A stretch of DNA of 46,254 nucleotides from assembly GCA_964521665.1 (NCBI GenBank), contig CAZFSG010000006.1, positions 1 through 46,254 of the forward strand, read 5' to 3'. Source of the stretch: JANXDG01 sp964521665. Lineage in GTDB: Bacteria > Elusimicrobiota > Endomicrobiia > DTEH01. Positions 26,170 to 34,554 of the stretch are shown here, one piece after another (position 1 is the first letter of the stretch; every line of letters begins with the position of its first letter). A program made the translations under genes and the position numbers. The notes beneath the pieces are model-generated. The model was not told the origin of the DNA. It saw only the letters and a list, made by a program, of their open reading frames with translations, and ran no database searches.

Positions 26170-27481
26170 CATATTTAAGATAGAAGAGCTTAAACGAAAA
26201 ATATTGTTTACTTTAGGAATATTAGCAATATTCAGGATAGGTACCGCAATACCAATTCCAGGCGTTAACCCGCAAGCATTAAAAGCGTTGTTTGATGCGC
26301 ATCGTGGTGGTATGTTAGGATTTTTAGATATTTTTTCAGGTGGTGCATTAAGCAGGTTATCAATTTTTGCATTAGGTATTATGCCATATATTAACGCATC
26401 AATTATAATGTCGTTATTACAAGGTGCACATATGGTTCCATATTTAGACCAACTTTCACGTGAAGGTGAGACTGGTAGAAAAAAAATTACCCAACTGACA
26501 CGTTATGCAACATTACTTCTTGCTACAATTCAAGCAATTGGGTTAACTACAATGATTATTCATATGCCTGTAAGAGGTGCTGAGCTACCAGTTGTTTCTG
26601 ATACTTCATTTAGGTTTATCTTTATTACAGTTTTAACATTAGTTACAGGGACAATGTTTGTTATGTGGTTAGGTGAACAGATTACAGAAATTGGTATTGG
26701 TAATGGTATTTCTTTATTAATTTTTGCAGGTATTGTTGATAGGTTACCTGCTTCTGTAAAAAACTTTTTTCAGCTAATTTATGCTGAAGAGATGAGTTTC
26801 CTTACAGCATTAGTTTTAATAATAATTATTGTGGCAGTATTAATTGGTGTTGTGTGGTTAGAAACAGCGCAAAGAAGGATTCCTGTTCAGTATGCAAAAC
26901 GTATAATCGGTAGAAAGATGTATGGTGGTGCATCAACTTTTTTACCATTAAGAGTTGACACTGCGGGTGTTATAGCAGTAATTTTTGCTGTATCTTTGAT
27001 GACAGCACCACTTACTGTTTTACAATTTTTCCCAAATGCTGCTTGGGCAACAAAAATTTCATCTTTTTGGACACGAGGTGGGATATTATACGAAATCATT
27101 TATGCAGCATTAATTATTTTCTTTTGTTATTTTTATAATTCAATAATTTTAAATCCGGAAGAACTCGCTGAAAATATGAAAAAATGGGGTGGGTTCATAC
27201 CTGGAATACGCCCTGGTCAACCTACTGCAAAATATATACAATATGTATTAGAACGGATAACATTAGGTGGTGCTATTGCAGTAGTTATAATAGCAGTATT
27301 ACCAGATTTTCTTCGTAAGTGGTTCAATGCACCGTTCTATTTCGGTGGAACTACTATTCTTATAGCAATAGGGGTAGCGTTAGATACTGTGGGACAAATT
27401 GAATCATATCTTATAATGCGTAATTATGAAAGTTTAGCAAAAAATGTTAGAATCAAAGGAAGATGGTTTAATATTCAGTAA
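26150..27481 (+). CDS. secY: Protein translocase subunit SecY
   Basis: SecY is the channel of the Sec translocon in the inner membrane. The 443-residue protein shows ten membrane segments, starting FTLGILAIFRIGTAIPIPGV, a plug-like FLDIFSGGALSRLSIFALGIMPYINASII, and the cytosolic loops VVWLETAQRRIPVQYAKRIIGRKMYGG and GGFIPGIRPGQPTAKYI that contact SecA and the ribosome. The ATG at 26150 is preferred over the GTG at 26144, since AGGGGGTGA spaces well to it. SecE and SecG are not in the window. Confidence 0.97.
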   Translation: MLESIFDIFKIEELKRKILFTLGILAIFRIGTAIPIPGVNPQALKALFDAHRGGMLGFLDIFSGGALSRLSIFALGIMPYINASIIMSLLQGAHMVPYLDQLSREGETGRKKITQLTRYATLLLATIQAIGLTTMIIHMPVRGAELPVVSDTSFRFIFITVLTLVTGTMFVMWLGEQITEIGIGNGISLLIFAGIVDRLPASVKNFFQLIYAEEMSFLTALVLIIIIVAVLIGVVWLETAQRRIPVQYAKRIIGRKMYGGASTFLPLRVDTAGVIAVIFAVSLMTAPLTVLQFFPNAAWATKISSFWTRGGILYEIIYAALIIFFCYFYNSIILNPEELAENMKKWGGFIPGIRPGQPTAKYIQYVLERITLGGAIAVVIIAVLPDFLRKWFNAPFYFGGTTILIAIGVALDTVGQIESYLIMRNYESLAKNVRIKGRWFNIQ

Positions 27482-27486
27482 ATCAA

Positions 27487-28155
27487 ATGAAACAATGTAT
27501 TCTAAAGAAAAAGATTGTTTTTTTAGGTCCACCTGGTTCAGGAAAAGGTACACAAGCACAAATTTTATCAAAAAATTTTTTTATACCTCATATTTCTACA
27601 GGAGATATTTTTAGAAAAATTATAAAAACAGGGAAACCAAAAAAGTTAGCTGATTCTATAAAAAAATATGTTCAATCAGGTCTTTTGGTACCAGATGATA
27701 TTGTTTTTAAAGCGTTATTTTCAGTAATAAGGAAGAAGAAATATTTTATTCTTGATGGATATCCAAGAAATATTAACCAAGCTGAGCTTTTAGATAAAGC
27801 ATTAAATAAAAACGGGATTGACAATGTTATTTATTTTAAAGTTTCAGATAAAGAAATAATAAAACGACTTACTTCACGAAGAACATGTCCAAAATGTGGT
27901 CGTGTATATAATATCTATACTTTAAAACCAAAAAAAGACAATTTGTGTGATAGTTGCAATGTTGAACTTATTATTCGTGATGACGATAAAATCGAAACTG
28001 TGAAAAGACGTCTAAAAGTTTATAAAAAAGATACACTGCCGTTACTTGATTATTATAGAAAAAAAAATCTTTTAACAACTATTAATGCAGAAGATAAAAT
28101 AGAAAATGTATATAAAAAAATATGTGATGTTTTGTTAAATCGAGATAGTAAATAA
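27487..28155 (+). CDS. adk: Adenylate kinase, zinc-binding long form
   Basis: This enzyme interconverts ATP plus AMP and 2 ADP in the cytosol. The P-loop GPPGSGKGT is at 14-22, followed by HISTGDIFR and the DGYPRN segment for AMP binding. The lid carries a zinc site with Cys134, Cys137, Cys154 and Cys157. At 222 residues it is a normal long-type kinase. Its place between secY and map is classical. The ATG is 5 bases after the secY stop without a clear ribosome-binding site. Confidence 0.96.
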   Translation: MKQCILKKKIVFLGPPGSGKGTQAQILSKNFFIPHISTGDIFRKIIKTGKPKKLADSIKKYVQSGLLVPDDIVFKALFSVIRKKKYFILDGYPRNINQAELLDKALNKNGIDNVIYFKVSDKEIIKRLTSRRTCPKCGRVYNIYTLKPKKDNLCDSCNVELIIRDDDKIETVKRRLKVYKKDTLPLLDYYRKKNLLTTINAEDKIENVYKKICDVLLNRDSK

Positions 28156-28158
28156 TCT

Positions 28159-28959
28159 GTGATAGAAACATTAAGTAATAAAGAAATAGAAATAATTAAA
28201 AAAGCAGCGTTGTTAGTAAGTGAAATAATAAATACTGCTAAAGAAAATCTAAAAATAGGTATTTCAACGTTAGAATTAGATGAAATTATCTTTGACAAAA
28301 TAATAAAGTTAGGTTGTGAACCAGCGTTTAAAGGATATAGAGGATATCCTGCATCCAGCTGTATATCCATTGATGATGAACTTGTTCATGGTGTACCAAA
28401 AAAAGAAAAAAAAATTAAAGAAGGACAATTAATATCAATTGATGTTGGGATAAAATACGAAGGGTTTTATGCTGATGCTGCAACTACTGTGTGGATAAAT
28501 TCTAAAGAATTTAGTGAAAAGAAAAGGAAAGATATCTTAAATTTGTTAAATGTTAGTTATCAGTCAATAAACAAAGTTCTGCCTATTATAAAAGCGGGTT
28601 GTAGAAATTCTGATATTGGATATCATATACAACGTTTTGTTGAATCAAAAAAAATGAATGTTATTCGTGAATATGTTGGTCATGCAATAGGTAGAAATTT
28701 GCATGAAAAACCTGATATACCAAATTTCGGTAATAAAGATGAAGGTGTTCGCCTTGAAGCAAATATGGTTATTTGTATAGAACCAATGGTTAGTTTAGGT
28801 GGTTGGCAAACAACAGTTTCTGCTGAAGATGGGTGGACGGTAAAAATGAAGGACGGTTCTTTATGTGCACATTTTGAACATATGATTTTAGTAAAAGAAA
28901 ATTCTTGTGAAATTCTTACAGTAGATGATGTGATTAAACCTTCTATATTAGAAGTATGA
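28159..28959 (+). CDS. map: Methionine aminopeptidase, type I
   Basis: The enzyme removes the initiator Met from new proteins. All five metal ligands of the pita-bread fold are present: Asp95, Asp106, His175, Glu208 and Glu240, with YVGHAIGRNLHEKP and GVRLEANMVICIEPMV. There is no N-terminal zinc finger. The 266-residue protein starts with GTG 3 bases after adk. Context adk-map-infA is the standard spc-alpha junction. Confidence 0.96.
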   Translation: MIETLSNKEIEIIKKAALLVSEIINTAKENLKIGISTLELDEIIFDKIIKLGCEPAFKGYRGYPASSCISIDDELVHGVPKKEKKIKEGQLISIDVGIKYEGFYADAATTVWINSKEFSEKKRKDILNLLNVSYQSINKVLPIIKAGCRNSDIGYHIQRFVESKKMNVIREYVGHAIGRNLHEKPDIPNFGNKDEGVRLEANMVICIEPMVSLGGWQTTVSAEDGWTVKMKDGSLCAHFEHMILVKENSCEILTVDDVIKPSILEV

Positions 28960-28972
28960 TTTTATATAATAT

Positions 28973-29218
28973 ATGAAACAAAAAGAAGATAAAATTATTA
29001 CGGAAGGGACAGTTGTTGAAGTTTTGCCAGCAACAATGTTTAGAGTTAAAGTTGATGGGACAAATCATATTGTTTTAGCACATTTATCAGGCAAGATGAG
29101 GCTAAAATTTGTACAGTTAGTAGTTGGAGATAGAGTAAAGATAGAGATGTCATCTTATGATCTTACAAAAGCAAGAATACTATATAGAATCTCTGGTAAA
29201 CAAACCCAAGATAAATAG
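28973..29218 (+). CDS. infA: Translation initiation factor IF-1
   Basis: IF-1 occupies the 30S A site during initiation. The 81-residue OB-fold protein has EGTVVEVLPATMFRVKVDGTNHIVLAHLSGKMRLKFVQLVVGDRVKIEMSSYDLTKARILYR, the full family pattern. It carries short charged tails at both ends relative to the 72-residue E. coli protein. Confidence 0.96.
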   Translation: MKQKEDKIITEGTVVEVLPATMFRVKVDGTNHIVLAHLSGKMRLKFVQLVVGDRVKIEMSSYDLTKARILYRISGKQTQDK

Positions 29219-29236
29219 ATTATGGAGAAAAGTATA

Positions 29237-29350
29237 ATGAAAGTTCGTAGTTCAGTAAAAAAAATTTGTAAAAAATGTAAAATTATAAAAAGAGGAAAAA
29301 ATATTTTAGTTATATGTTCAAATCCAAAACATAAACAAAAACAAGGTTAA
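29237..29350 (+). CDS. rpmJ: 50S ribosomal protein L36
   Basis: The 37-residue basic protein has the zinc ribbon Cys11-X2-Cys14-X12-Cys27-X4-His32 that defines L36 and begins MKVRSSVKKICKKCK. TATGGAGAAAAG supplies the ribosome-binding site. This gene is easy to miss because of its size. It is the zinc-binding version. Confidence 0.95.
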   Translation: MKVRSSVKKICKKCKIIKRGKNILVICSNPKHKQKQG

Positions 29351-29376
29351 AACTTAGAATTTAAGGGGGTAATTTT

Positions 29377-29778
29377 ATGGTACGTATTGCTGGTGTTAAT
29401 CTTCCAAGCAATAAAAGAATAGATATAGCTTTAAGTTATATCTATGGTATAGGGAGAAGTTTAGCAAAAAAAATTCTTCAAGAAACAAATATTGATGGTT
29501 CAATAAGAGCTAAAGATCTTAGTGAAGAACAAATCGCTGTGTTAAACAGATATATTGAGGAAAATCTTAAAGTCGAAGGTGAATTAAGAAGAGAAGTTCA
29601 GCAAAATATTAAAAGATTGATAGATATACAGTGCTATAGAGGACTAAGACATAGACGAAACTTACCTGTACATGGGCAAAGAACAAGAACTAATGCAAGA
29701 ACACGTAGAGGACCAAGGAAAACTGTTGGTTCTGTAAGTGCTGCAACAAAAAAGAAAAAATCTGCTCAAAAAACATAA
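29377..29778 (+). CDS. rpsM: 30S ribosomal protein S13
   Basis: S13 bridges the 30S head to the 50S and touches P-site tRNA. The 133-residue protein has RIAGVNLPSNKRIDIALSYIYGIGRSLAKKIL and the C-terminal CYRGLRHRRNLPVHGQRTRTNARTRRGPRKTVG, with a Lys-rich tail. AAGGGGGT is the ribosome-binding site. Confidence 0.97.
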   Translation: MVRIAGVNLPSNKRIDIALSYIYGIGRSLAKKILQETNIDGSIRAKDLSEEQIAVLNRYIEENLKVEGELRREVQQNIKRLIDIQCYRGLRHRRNLPVHGQRTRTNARTRRGPRKTVGSVSAATKKKKSAQKT

Positions 29779-29804
29779 AATTAAAATAAGAGAAGGGATA
29801 ATCT

Positions 29805-30173
29805 ATGAAAAAAGATAAACGATTAACAGAACCCGTTGGTAGAGTTTATATAAAATCTACATTTAATAATACAATTGTTACTATAACTGATACGAAAGGT
29901 AATACAATTTGTTGGAGTTCAGCAGGAAGTTGTGGTTTTAAGGGGACAAAAAAGGGAACACCTTTTGCTGCACAAGTTGCTGCACAAACTGCTGCAAAAC
30001 GTGCAGCAGAACTCGGTTTGAAATATGTCGCAGTTTATGTAAAATGTCCAGGTCCTGGTAGAGAAGTAGCGATACGTGCTTTACAAAATGCAGGTCTTAC
30101 TGTGACTGCTATTTATGATGTTACTCCTATTCCGCATAATGGTTGTAGACCAAGGAAATTAAGAAGAGTATAA
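29805..30173 (+). CDS. rpsK: 30S ribosomal protein S11
   Basis: S11 lies in the 30S platform near the Shine-Dalgarno helix. The 122-residue protein has GRVYIKSTFNNTIVTITDTKGN, SSAGSCGFKGTKKGTPFAAQVAA, and the C-terminal VTPIPHNGCRPRKLRRV, including the Asn-Gly often converted to isoaspartate in homologues. Length is normal; AGAGAAGGGA precedes the ATG. Confidence 0.97.
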   Translation: MKKDKRLTEPVGRVYIKSTFNNTIVTITDTKGNTICWSSAGSCGFKGTKKGTPFAAQVAAQTAAKRAAELGLKYVAVYVKCPGPGREVAIRALQNAGLTVTAIYDVTPIPHNGCRPRKLRRV

Positions 30174-30208
30174 GAGTATAGTTATTTTAATATTGAAAGG
30201 AGAGAACT

Positions 30209-30835
30209 ATGGGTAGATATTTAGGTCCTGTTTGTAAATTATGTCGAAGAGAAGGAGAAAAATTATTATTAAAAGGAGAAAAATGTTTTACACAAAAATG
30301 CCCTATTGAAAAAGGAAGGAAGTATGCTCCTGGTCAACATGGGAAAAAACCAATAAAACTTTCCGAATATGGTCGGAGATTACGAGAAAAACAAAAGTTA
30401 AAACGTATGGCTGGTATTACTGAACGCCAACTTAAAAAATATTTTCAACTCGCTAAGTCTCAAAAAGGGTTAGTTGGTGAAAATTTGCTAAAATTAATAG
30501 AGAGACGTCTTGATAATGTTGTTTACCTTTTAGGGTGGGCATCTTCAAGAAAAGCTGCACGACAATTAGTTAGTCACAGACATATAATTGTAAATGGGAA
30601 GAAAGTAAATATCCCTTCATATTTAGTTAAACCATTTGACAAAATAAAATTAGATGATGAAATGAAAGAAAATGTATATGTTTTAAAAAGTATCGAGAAT
30701 TCTTCTAGGAAAATACCTTCCTGGATAAAGTATTCTCCAGAAGATTTTACTGCAGAGATTATATCTTTTCCTTCTAGAGAAGAAATTTCATTTCCTGTTA
30801 ATGAAACTTTAATTGTAGAATTTTATTCAAGATAA
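30209..30835 (+). CDS. rpsD: 30S ribosomal protein S4
   Basis: S4 is a primary assembly protein and part of the mRNA entry tunnel. The N-terminal zinc site is Cys9, Cys12, Cys26 and Cys31, followed by KYAPGQHGKKP. The S4 RNA-binding domain is at about 95-160 with LERRLDNVVYLLGWASSRKAARQLVSHRHI. The 208-residue length is normal. AAAGGAGAG precedes the ATG. Confidence 0.97.
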   Translation: MGRYLGPVCKLCRREGEKLLLKGEKCFTQKCPIEKGRKYAPGQHGKKPIKLSEYGRRLREKQKLKRMAGITERQLKKYFQLAKSQKGLVGENLLKLIERRLDNVVYLLGWASSRKAARQLVSHRHIIVNGKKVNIPSYLVKPFDKIKLDDEMKENVYVLKSIENSSRKIPSWIKYSPEDFTAEIISFPSREEISFPVNETLIVEFYSR

Positions 30836-30850
30836 AGGAGAGGAAGATTT

Positions 30851-31849
30851 ATGGAAAAATTAGTTTTACCACAAAAATTTGAAGAAGTTACAGAAACAGA
30901 AAAAGAAAAGTATAATGAGTATAATTATGAAGTTTATGGCAAATTTGCTATATATCCGTTTGAGCGTGGATTTGGTCATACAATAGGCAATTCTTTACGA
31001 CGAATACTTTTATCAAGTTTAGAAGGAGCAGCAATTACAAGTTGTAGAATTAATAATGTTTTACACGAATTTTGTTCTTTGCCTGGTGTAAAAGAGGATG
31101 TTATTTATATTCTTATGAACTTAAAGAAAGTAAGGTTTAAACTTTATTCTAACGGTCCTGAAAAAATTACTCTTTCAGTAAAAGGTTCAAAGGATAAAAA
31201 TGTTGTAGTTGCAGGAGATTTTAATGTACCACCAAGTGTTGAAATTGTTAATAAGAACGAGTATATTGCTACTATTGATGAACGAGCTACCTTAGAAATA
31301 GAGGCAGAGGTTAACAAAGGCCGAGGGTACGTCTTAAAAGAGAATAATTATAAGCCAGGTTATCCGGTAGGAACATTATTTATTGATAGTATTTTTTCGC
31401 CTATAATAAAAGTTAATTATGAAGTAGAACAAATTCGTATTGGAGAAAAATTAGGCTATGATAAGCTTATAATAGAAGTTTGGACTGATGGAACAATTAA
31501 ACCAAAAGATAGTATAATATATGCAGCTAAAATACTAAAAGATAATCTTGATATTTTCTTTAAAGCTTCGGTATTAGGAATTTTAGAACAAAAAGAAAGT
31601 AAAAAAACTGAGGTTGAAGAACAAGAAAGAACACGGTTAGAAGCACTTCTTTCACAACCAATTGAAATTTTAGGATTGTCAAACAGGCCTAAAAATTGTC
31701 TTAAAGACAACAAAATACTTACAATTGGTGACCTTGTAGTTAAGACTCGTGAAGAATTGAAATTGTTACGCAATTTAGGAGAAAAATCTATTGACGAAAT
31801 TGAAGAAAAACTCAAAGAACATAATTTATCATTGGGGATGAAAATATGA
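30851..31849 (+). CDS. rpoA: DNA-directed RNA polymerase subunit alpha
   Basis: Alpha dimerises to start polymerase assembly and its C-terminal domain binds UP elements and regulators. The 332-residue protein has the N-terminal block GKFAIYPFERGFGHTIGNSLRRILLSSLEGAAIT and the C-terminal helix-hairpin-helix domain, where Arg279 aligns with the DNA-contacting Arg265 of E. coli and NCLKDN follows. A Lys/Glu-rich linker joins the two. The stop overlaps the rplQ start (ATGA). Confidence 0.97.
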   Translation: MEKLVLPQKFEEVTETEKEKYNEYNYEVYGKFAIYPFERGFGHTIGNSLRRILLSSLEGAAITSCRINNVLHEFCSLPGVKEDVIYILMNLKKVRFKLYSNGPEKITLSVKGSKDKNVVVAGDFNVPPSVEIVNKNEYIATIDERATLEIEAEVNKGRGYVLKENNYKPGYPVGTLFIDSIFSPIIKVNYEVEQIRIGEKLGYDKLIIEVWTDGTIKPKDSIIYAAKILKDNLDIFFKASVLGILEQKESKKTEVEEQERTRLEALLSQPIEILGLSNRPKNCLKDNKILTIGDLVVKTREELKLLRNLGEKSIDEIEEKLKEHNLSLGMKI

Positions 31850-32202
31850 TAAAAAATATTTCAAAAAGAAAACTTAACCGGCCATCATCTCATAGAATCG
31901 CAACATTAAAAAACCTTGCTGGTAATCTTATAAGATATGAAAGTATAAAAACAACTCAAGCAAAAGCAAAAGAATTGCGGTGGTTTATAGAACGGTTAAT
32001 ATCAAGAATAAAAAAAACTAAAGAATTGTTTAATCAATATAGGATTGCAAACAGATTCTTATTTTCTGAACAACTTTCTGATAAATTGATCAAAGTTATT
32101 ATACCAAGATATAAAGATATAAATTCTGGATATATAAAAATAGCTAATTTAGGTAATCGTAAAGGTGATAATGCAAAAATGTGTATAGTTAAATTTAAAT
32201 AA
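31846..32202 (+). CDS. rplQ: 50S ribosomal protein L17
   Basis: L17 lies at the tunnel exit. The 118-residue protein has KLNRPSSHRIATLKNLAGNLIRYESIKTTQAKAKELRWFIERLISR and a C-terminal NLGNRKGDNAKMCIVKF, matching the family. It closes the alpha cluster and overlaps rpoA by 4 bases. No terminator follows; mreB starts 25 bases later. Confidence 0.96.
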   Translation: MIKNISKRKLNRPSSHRIATLKNLAGNLIRYESIKTTQAKAKELRWFIERLISRIKKTKELFNQYRIANRFLFSEQLSDKLIKVIIPRYKDINSGYIKIANLGNRKGDNAKMCIVKFK

Positions 32203-32226
32203 CTCTTAAACTCTTAAGGGAAAAAT

Positions 32227-33249
32227 ATGTTTAATTTTTTATTTAAACTTTTTTCTAACGACATGGGTATGGATTTAGGTACTGCTACTGTTTTGGTTTA
32301 TGTTAAAGGACAAGGTATAGTGTTATGTGAACCGTCAGTTGTAGCTGTAGACAAAGAGACACAAGAAATTCTTGCAATAGGTGCTGAAGCTAAACGTATG
32401 TTAGGTAAAACACCTGCAAATATAGTTGCAGTAAGACCTTTAAGAAACGGTGTGATTGCAAATTTTGATATTACAGAAAAAATGATAAGATATTTTATAC
32501 AAAAAGTTCATAATAAAAAAACACTTCTACATCCACGAATTGTGATAGGAGTACCATCAGGAATTACTGAAGTTGAACGGCGTGCAGTCAGAGAATCAGC
32601 AGCACAAGCAGGAGCTCGCGAAATTTATTTAATAGAAGAACCGATGGCTGCTGCAATAGGTGCAGGAATTGAAATACAACAACCTCGTGGTGCAATGATT
32701 GTAGACATTGGTGGTGGGACAACTGAAGTTGGGGTAATTTCTTTAGGTGGTATGGTAGTGACAAAATCTATTGATATAGCAGGTGATGAGCTTGATGATG
32801 CAATAATTCAGTATTTCAAAAGAAGATACAACTTGTTCATTGGTGAAAATACAGCAGAAGAGATTAAAATAAGAATTGGTTCTGTATATCCGTTAGAGGA
32901 AGAACTATCAATGGAGGTTCGTGGAAGAGACCAGGTTACAGGTTTACCAAAAACAATTGTTGTTACTTCTGAGGAGATTAGAGCAGCTTTAATGGAACCT
33001 GTCTCAGCTATTATAGGAGTTATAAAAAGTGCACTTGAAGAGACACCTGCAGAACTTGCTGCTGATTTAGTTGAAACAGGGATAACATTAGCAGGTGGTG
33101 GTGCATTGTTACGAGGTATAGATAAACTTATAAATAAAGAAACTGGTCTTCCAGTAAGAATTGCTGACGATCCTGTGACATGTGTTGTTCGTGGTACTGG
33201 TAAATATCTTGAGGAACTTGATAATATTAGAAAAAGAAAACTGTTTTAA
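32227..33249 (+). CDS. mreB: Rod shape-determining protein MreB
   Basis: MreB is the bacterial actin that guides lateral wall synthesis from the inner face of the membrane. The 340-residue protein has the N-terminal amphipathic LFKLFSNDMGMDLGTA, phosphate loops MDLGTATVLVY and MIVDIGGGTTEVGVISLGG, and ITLAGGGALLRGIDKLI near the C-terminus. ATP-site residues are intact. It shares one base with mreC and heads a complete elongasome cluster. Confidence 0.97.
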   Translation: MFNFLFKLFSNDMGMDLGTATVLVYVKGQGIVLCEPSVVAVDKETQEILAIGAEAKRMLGKTPANIVAVRPLRNGVIANFDITEKMIRYFIQKVHNKKTLLHPRIVIGVPSGITEVERRAVRESAAQAGAREIYLIEEPMAAAIGAGIEIQQPRGAMIVDIGGGTTEVGVISLGGMVVTKSIDIAGDELDDAIIQYFKRRYNLFIGENTAEEIKIRIGSVYPLEEELSMEVRGRDQVTGLPKTIVVTSEEIRAALMEPVSAIIGVIKSALEETPAELAADLVETGITLAGGGALLRGIDKLINKETGLPVRIADDPVTCVVRGTGKYLEELDNIRKRKLF

Positions 33250-34076
33250 TGACAATTAATGAATTTGTTAAAAAAAACAAACCTACTATATTTTTTTTCT
33301 TCTTTATTTCAATATCTCTTATTTTCTTATCTACACAAACAATAACAAAATATATTCGTTCTGTAAGAATTTTTTTTGTTTATTTTTTTTCTACAACATA
33401 CCTGCCAGTATACAAAATTGTTAATTATCCTTTTGACACTTTTAACAAATTTATCCAGCTTCCATATATGTATGAAGAAAATGTTAAATTAAAAGAATTT
33501 GTTAAAAAATTGTATTTTGAAAAATTGCACTATTATGCAGTTTTTGAAAAAAAACAAAATGAACAATTGGTCAACGAATTGTCAAAAAAATATAATTATA
33601 AATTATTTTCTGCTGAAGTTATATCTCGTGATTGTAAAAATTGGTATAATGAATGTATAGTTTTAGTTGATAATCCAACTATCCTTAAAGAAGATATGCC
33701 TGTGATTCTTTATGTTGAACCTGATAAATTTTATTTTGTAGGACGAATATGGACAATAGAAAAAAATATTGCAAAAGTTTTGTTGATAACAAATCCCTTA
33801 AGTATGTTACCAGTAAGAATTAAAGATAAACCTATTTATGGTGTGTTGATAGGTAATTCATCAATAATTTTATCTATGGATTATATATTGTTAGAAGATG
33901 ATGTCAAATTAGGTGATATTGTGATAACAAGTGGTATAGGCAACATACCTGAAGGAATAGAAATAGGAAGAGTAATAGATATAGATATTTCATCTACGGG
34001 GTTCAAAAAAGCAATTGTTAAGTTAAATTATAATATAAATGCATTAAAAAATTTAATAATACTTTTTCCTCAGTAA
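33249..34076 (+). CDS. mreC: Rod shape-determining protein MreC
   Basis: MreC is the periplasmic scaffold of the elongasome and activates PBP2. The 275-residue protein has one N-terminal membrane helix (about 14-28), a helical coiled-coil stretch (about 70-115), and the two beta-barrel periplasmic region, recognisable from VISRDCKNWYNECIVLVD, LLEDDVKLGDIVITSGIGNIPEGIEIGRV. Position between mreB and mreD and overlapping start/stop codons support the call. Confidence 0.93.
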   Translation: MTINEFVKKNKPTIFFFFFISISLIFLSTQTITKYIRSVRIFFVYFFSTTYLPVYKIVNYPFDTFNKFIQLPYMYEENVKLKEFVKKLYFEKLHYYAVFEKKQNEQLVNELSKKYNYKLFSAEVISRDCKNWYNECIVLVDNPTILKEDMPVILYVEPDKFYFVGRIWTIEKNIAKVLLITNPLSMLPVRIKDKPIYGVLIGNSSIILSMDYILLEDDVKLGDIVITSGIGNIPEGIEIGRVIDIDISSTGFKKAIVKLNYNINALKNLIILFPQ

Positions 34077-34552
34077 TGAAAAAATTTTTTGTTAATTTAA
34101 TAATTATATTTTTTATTCTTATCCTTGACACTTTGTTAAGTAAAATTTTTCCTTTTTATTTAAGGCCCAACTTGTGGTTAGTATATATAGTTTTTGTATC
34201 GTTATTTTTAGGGCATACAGATGGTGTTGTTGTAGGATTTATTGTAGGAGTTATATATGATATTCTACATCTTACATTTTTTGGTGTTAACACATTATTA
34301 TTAACTACAATAGGATATTTGTTTGGTTGGTTATACAGACGAGTTAATGGAAATCTATACAATGTACAAGTATTATCTTTACTGCTTAGTTGTTTAGTTT
34401 ATTACGGATTGTATTTTATAATTTCGCTTTTGTTTAAATTTATTGGGCGCAATTTCATATATTTATTATCAGCTCTCTCTACCTTTGTAATTGGATTTTT
34501 AGAACTACAAATTTTGATTCAAGTGTATAAAAAATATGGTGTAGTTAAGTAA
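34076..34552 (+). CDS. mreD: Rod shape-determining protein MreD
   Basis: The 158-residue integral membrane protein has about five hydrophobic segments and the MreD-like YLRPNLWLVYIVFVSLFLGHTDGVVVGFIVGVIYDILHLTFFGVNTLLL block. It overlaps mreC by one base and is followed by mrdA after 2 bases. Sequence conservation in this family is low; context is the main support. Confidence 0.9.
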   Translation: MKKFFVNLIIIFFILILDTLLSKIFPFYLRPNLWLVYIVFVSLFLGHTDGVVVGFIVGVIYDILHLTFFGVNTLLLTTIGYLFGWLYRRVNGNLYNVQVLSLLLSCLVYYGLYFIISLLFKFIGRNFIYLLSALSTFVIGFLELQILIQVYKKYGVVK

Positions 34553-34554
34553 AT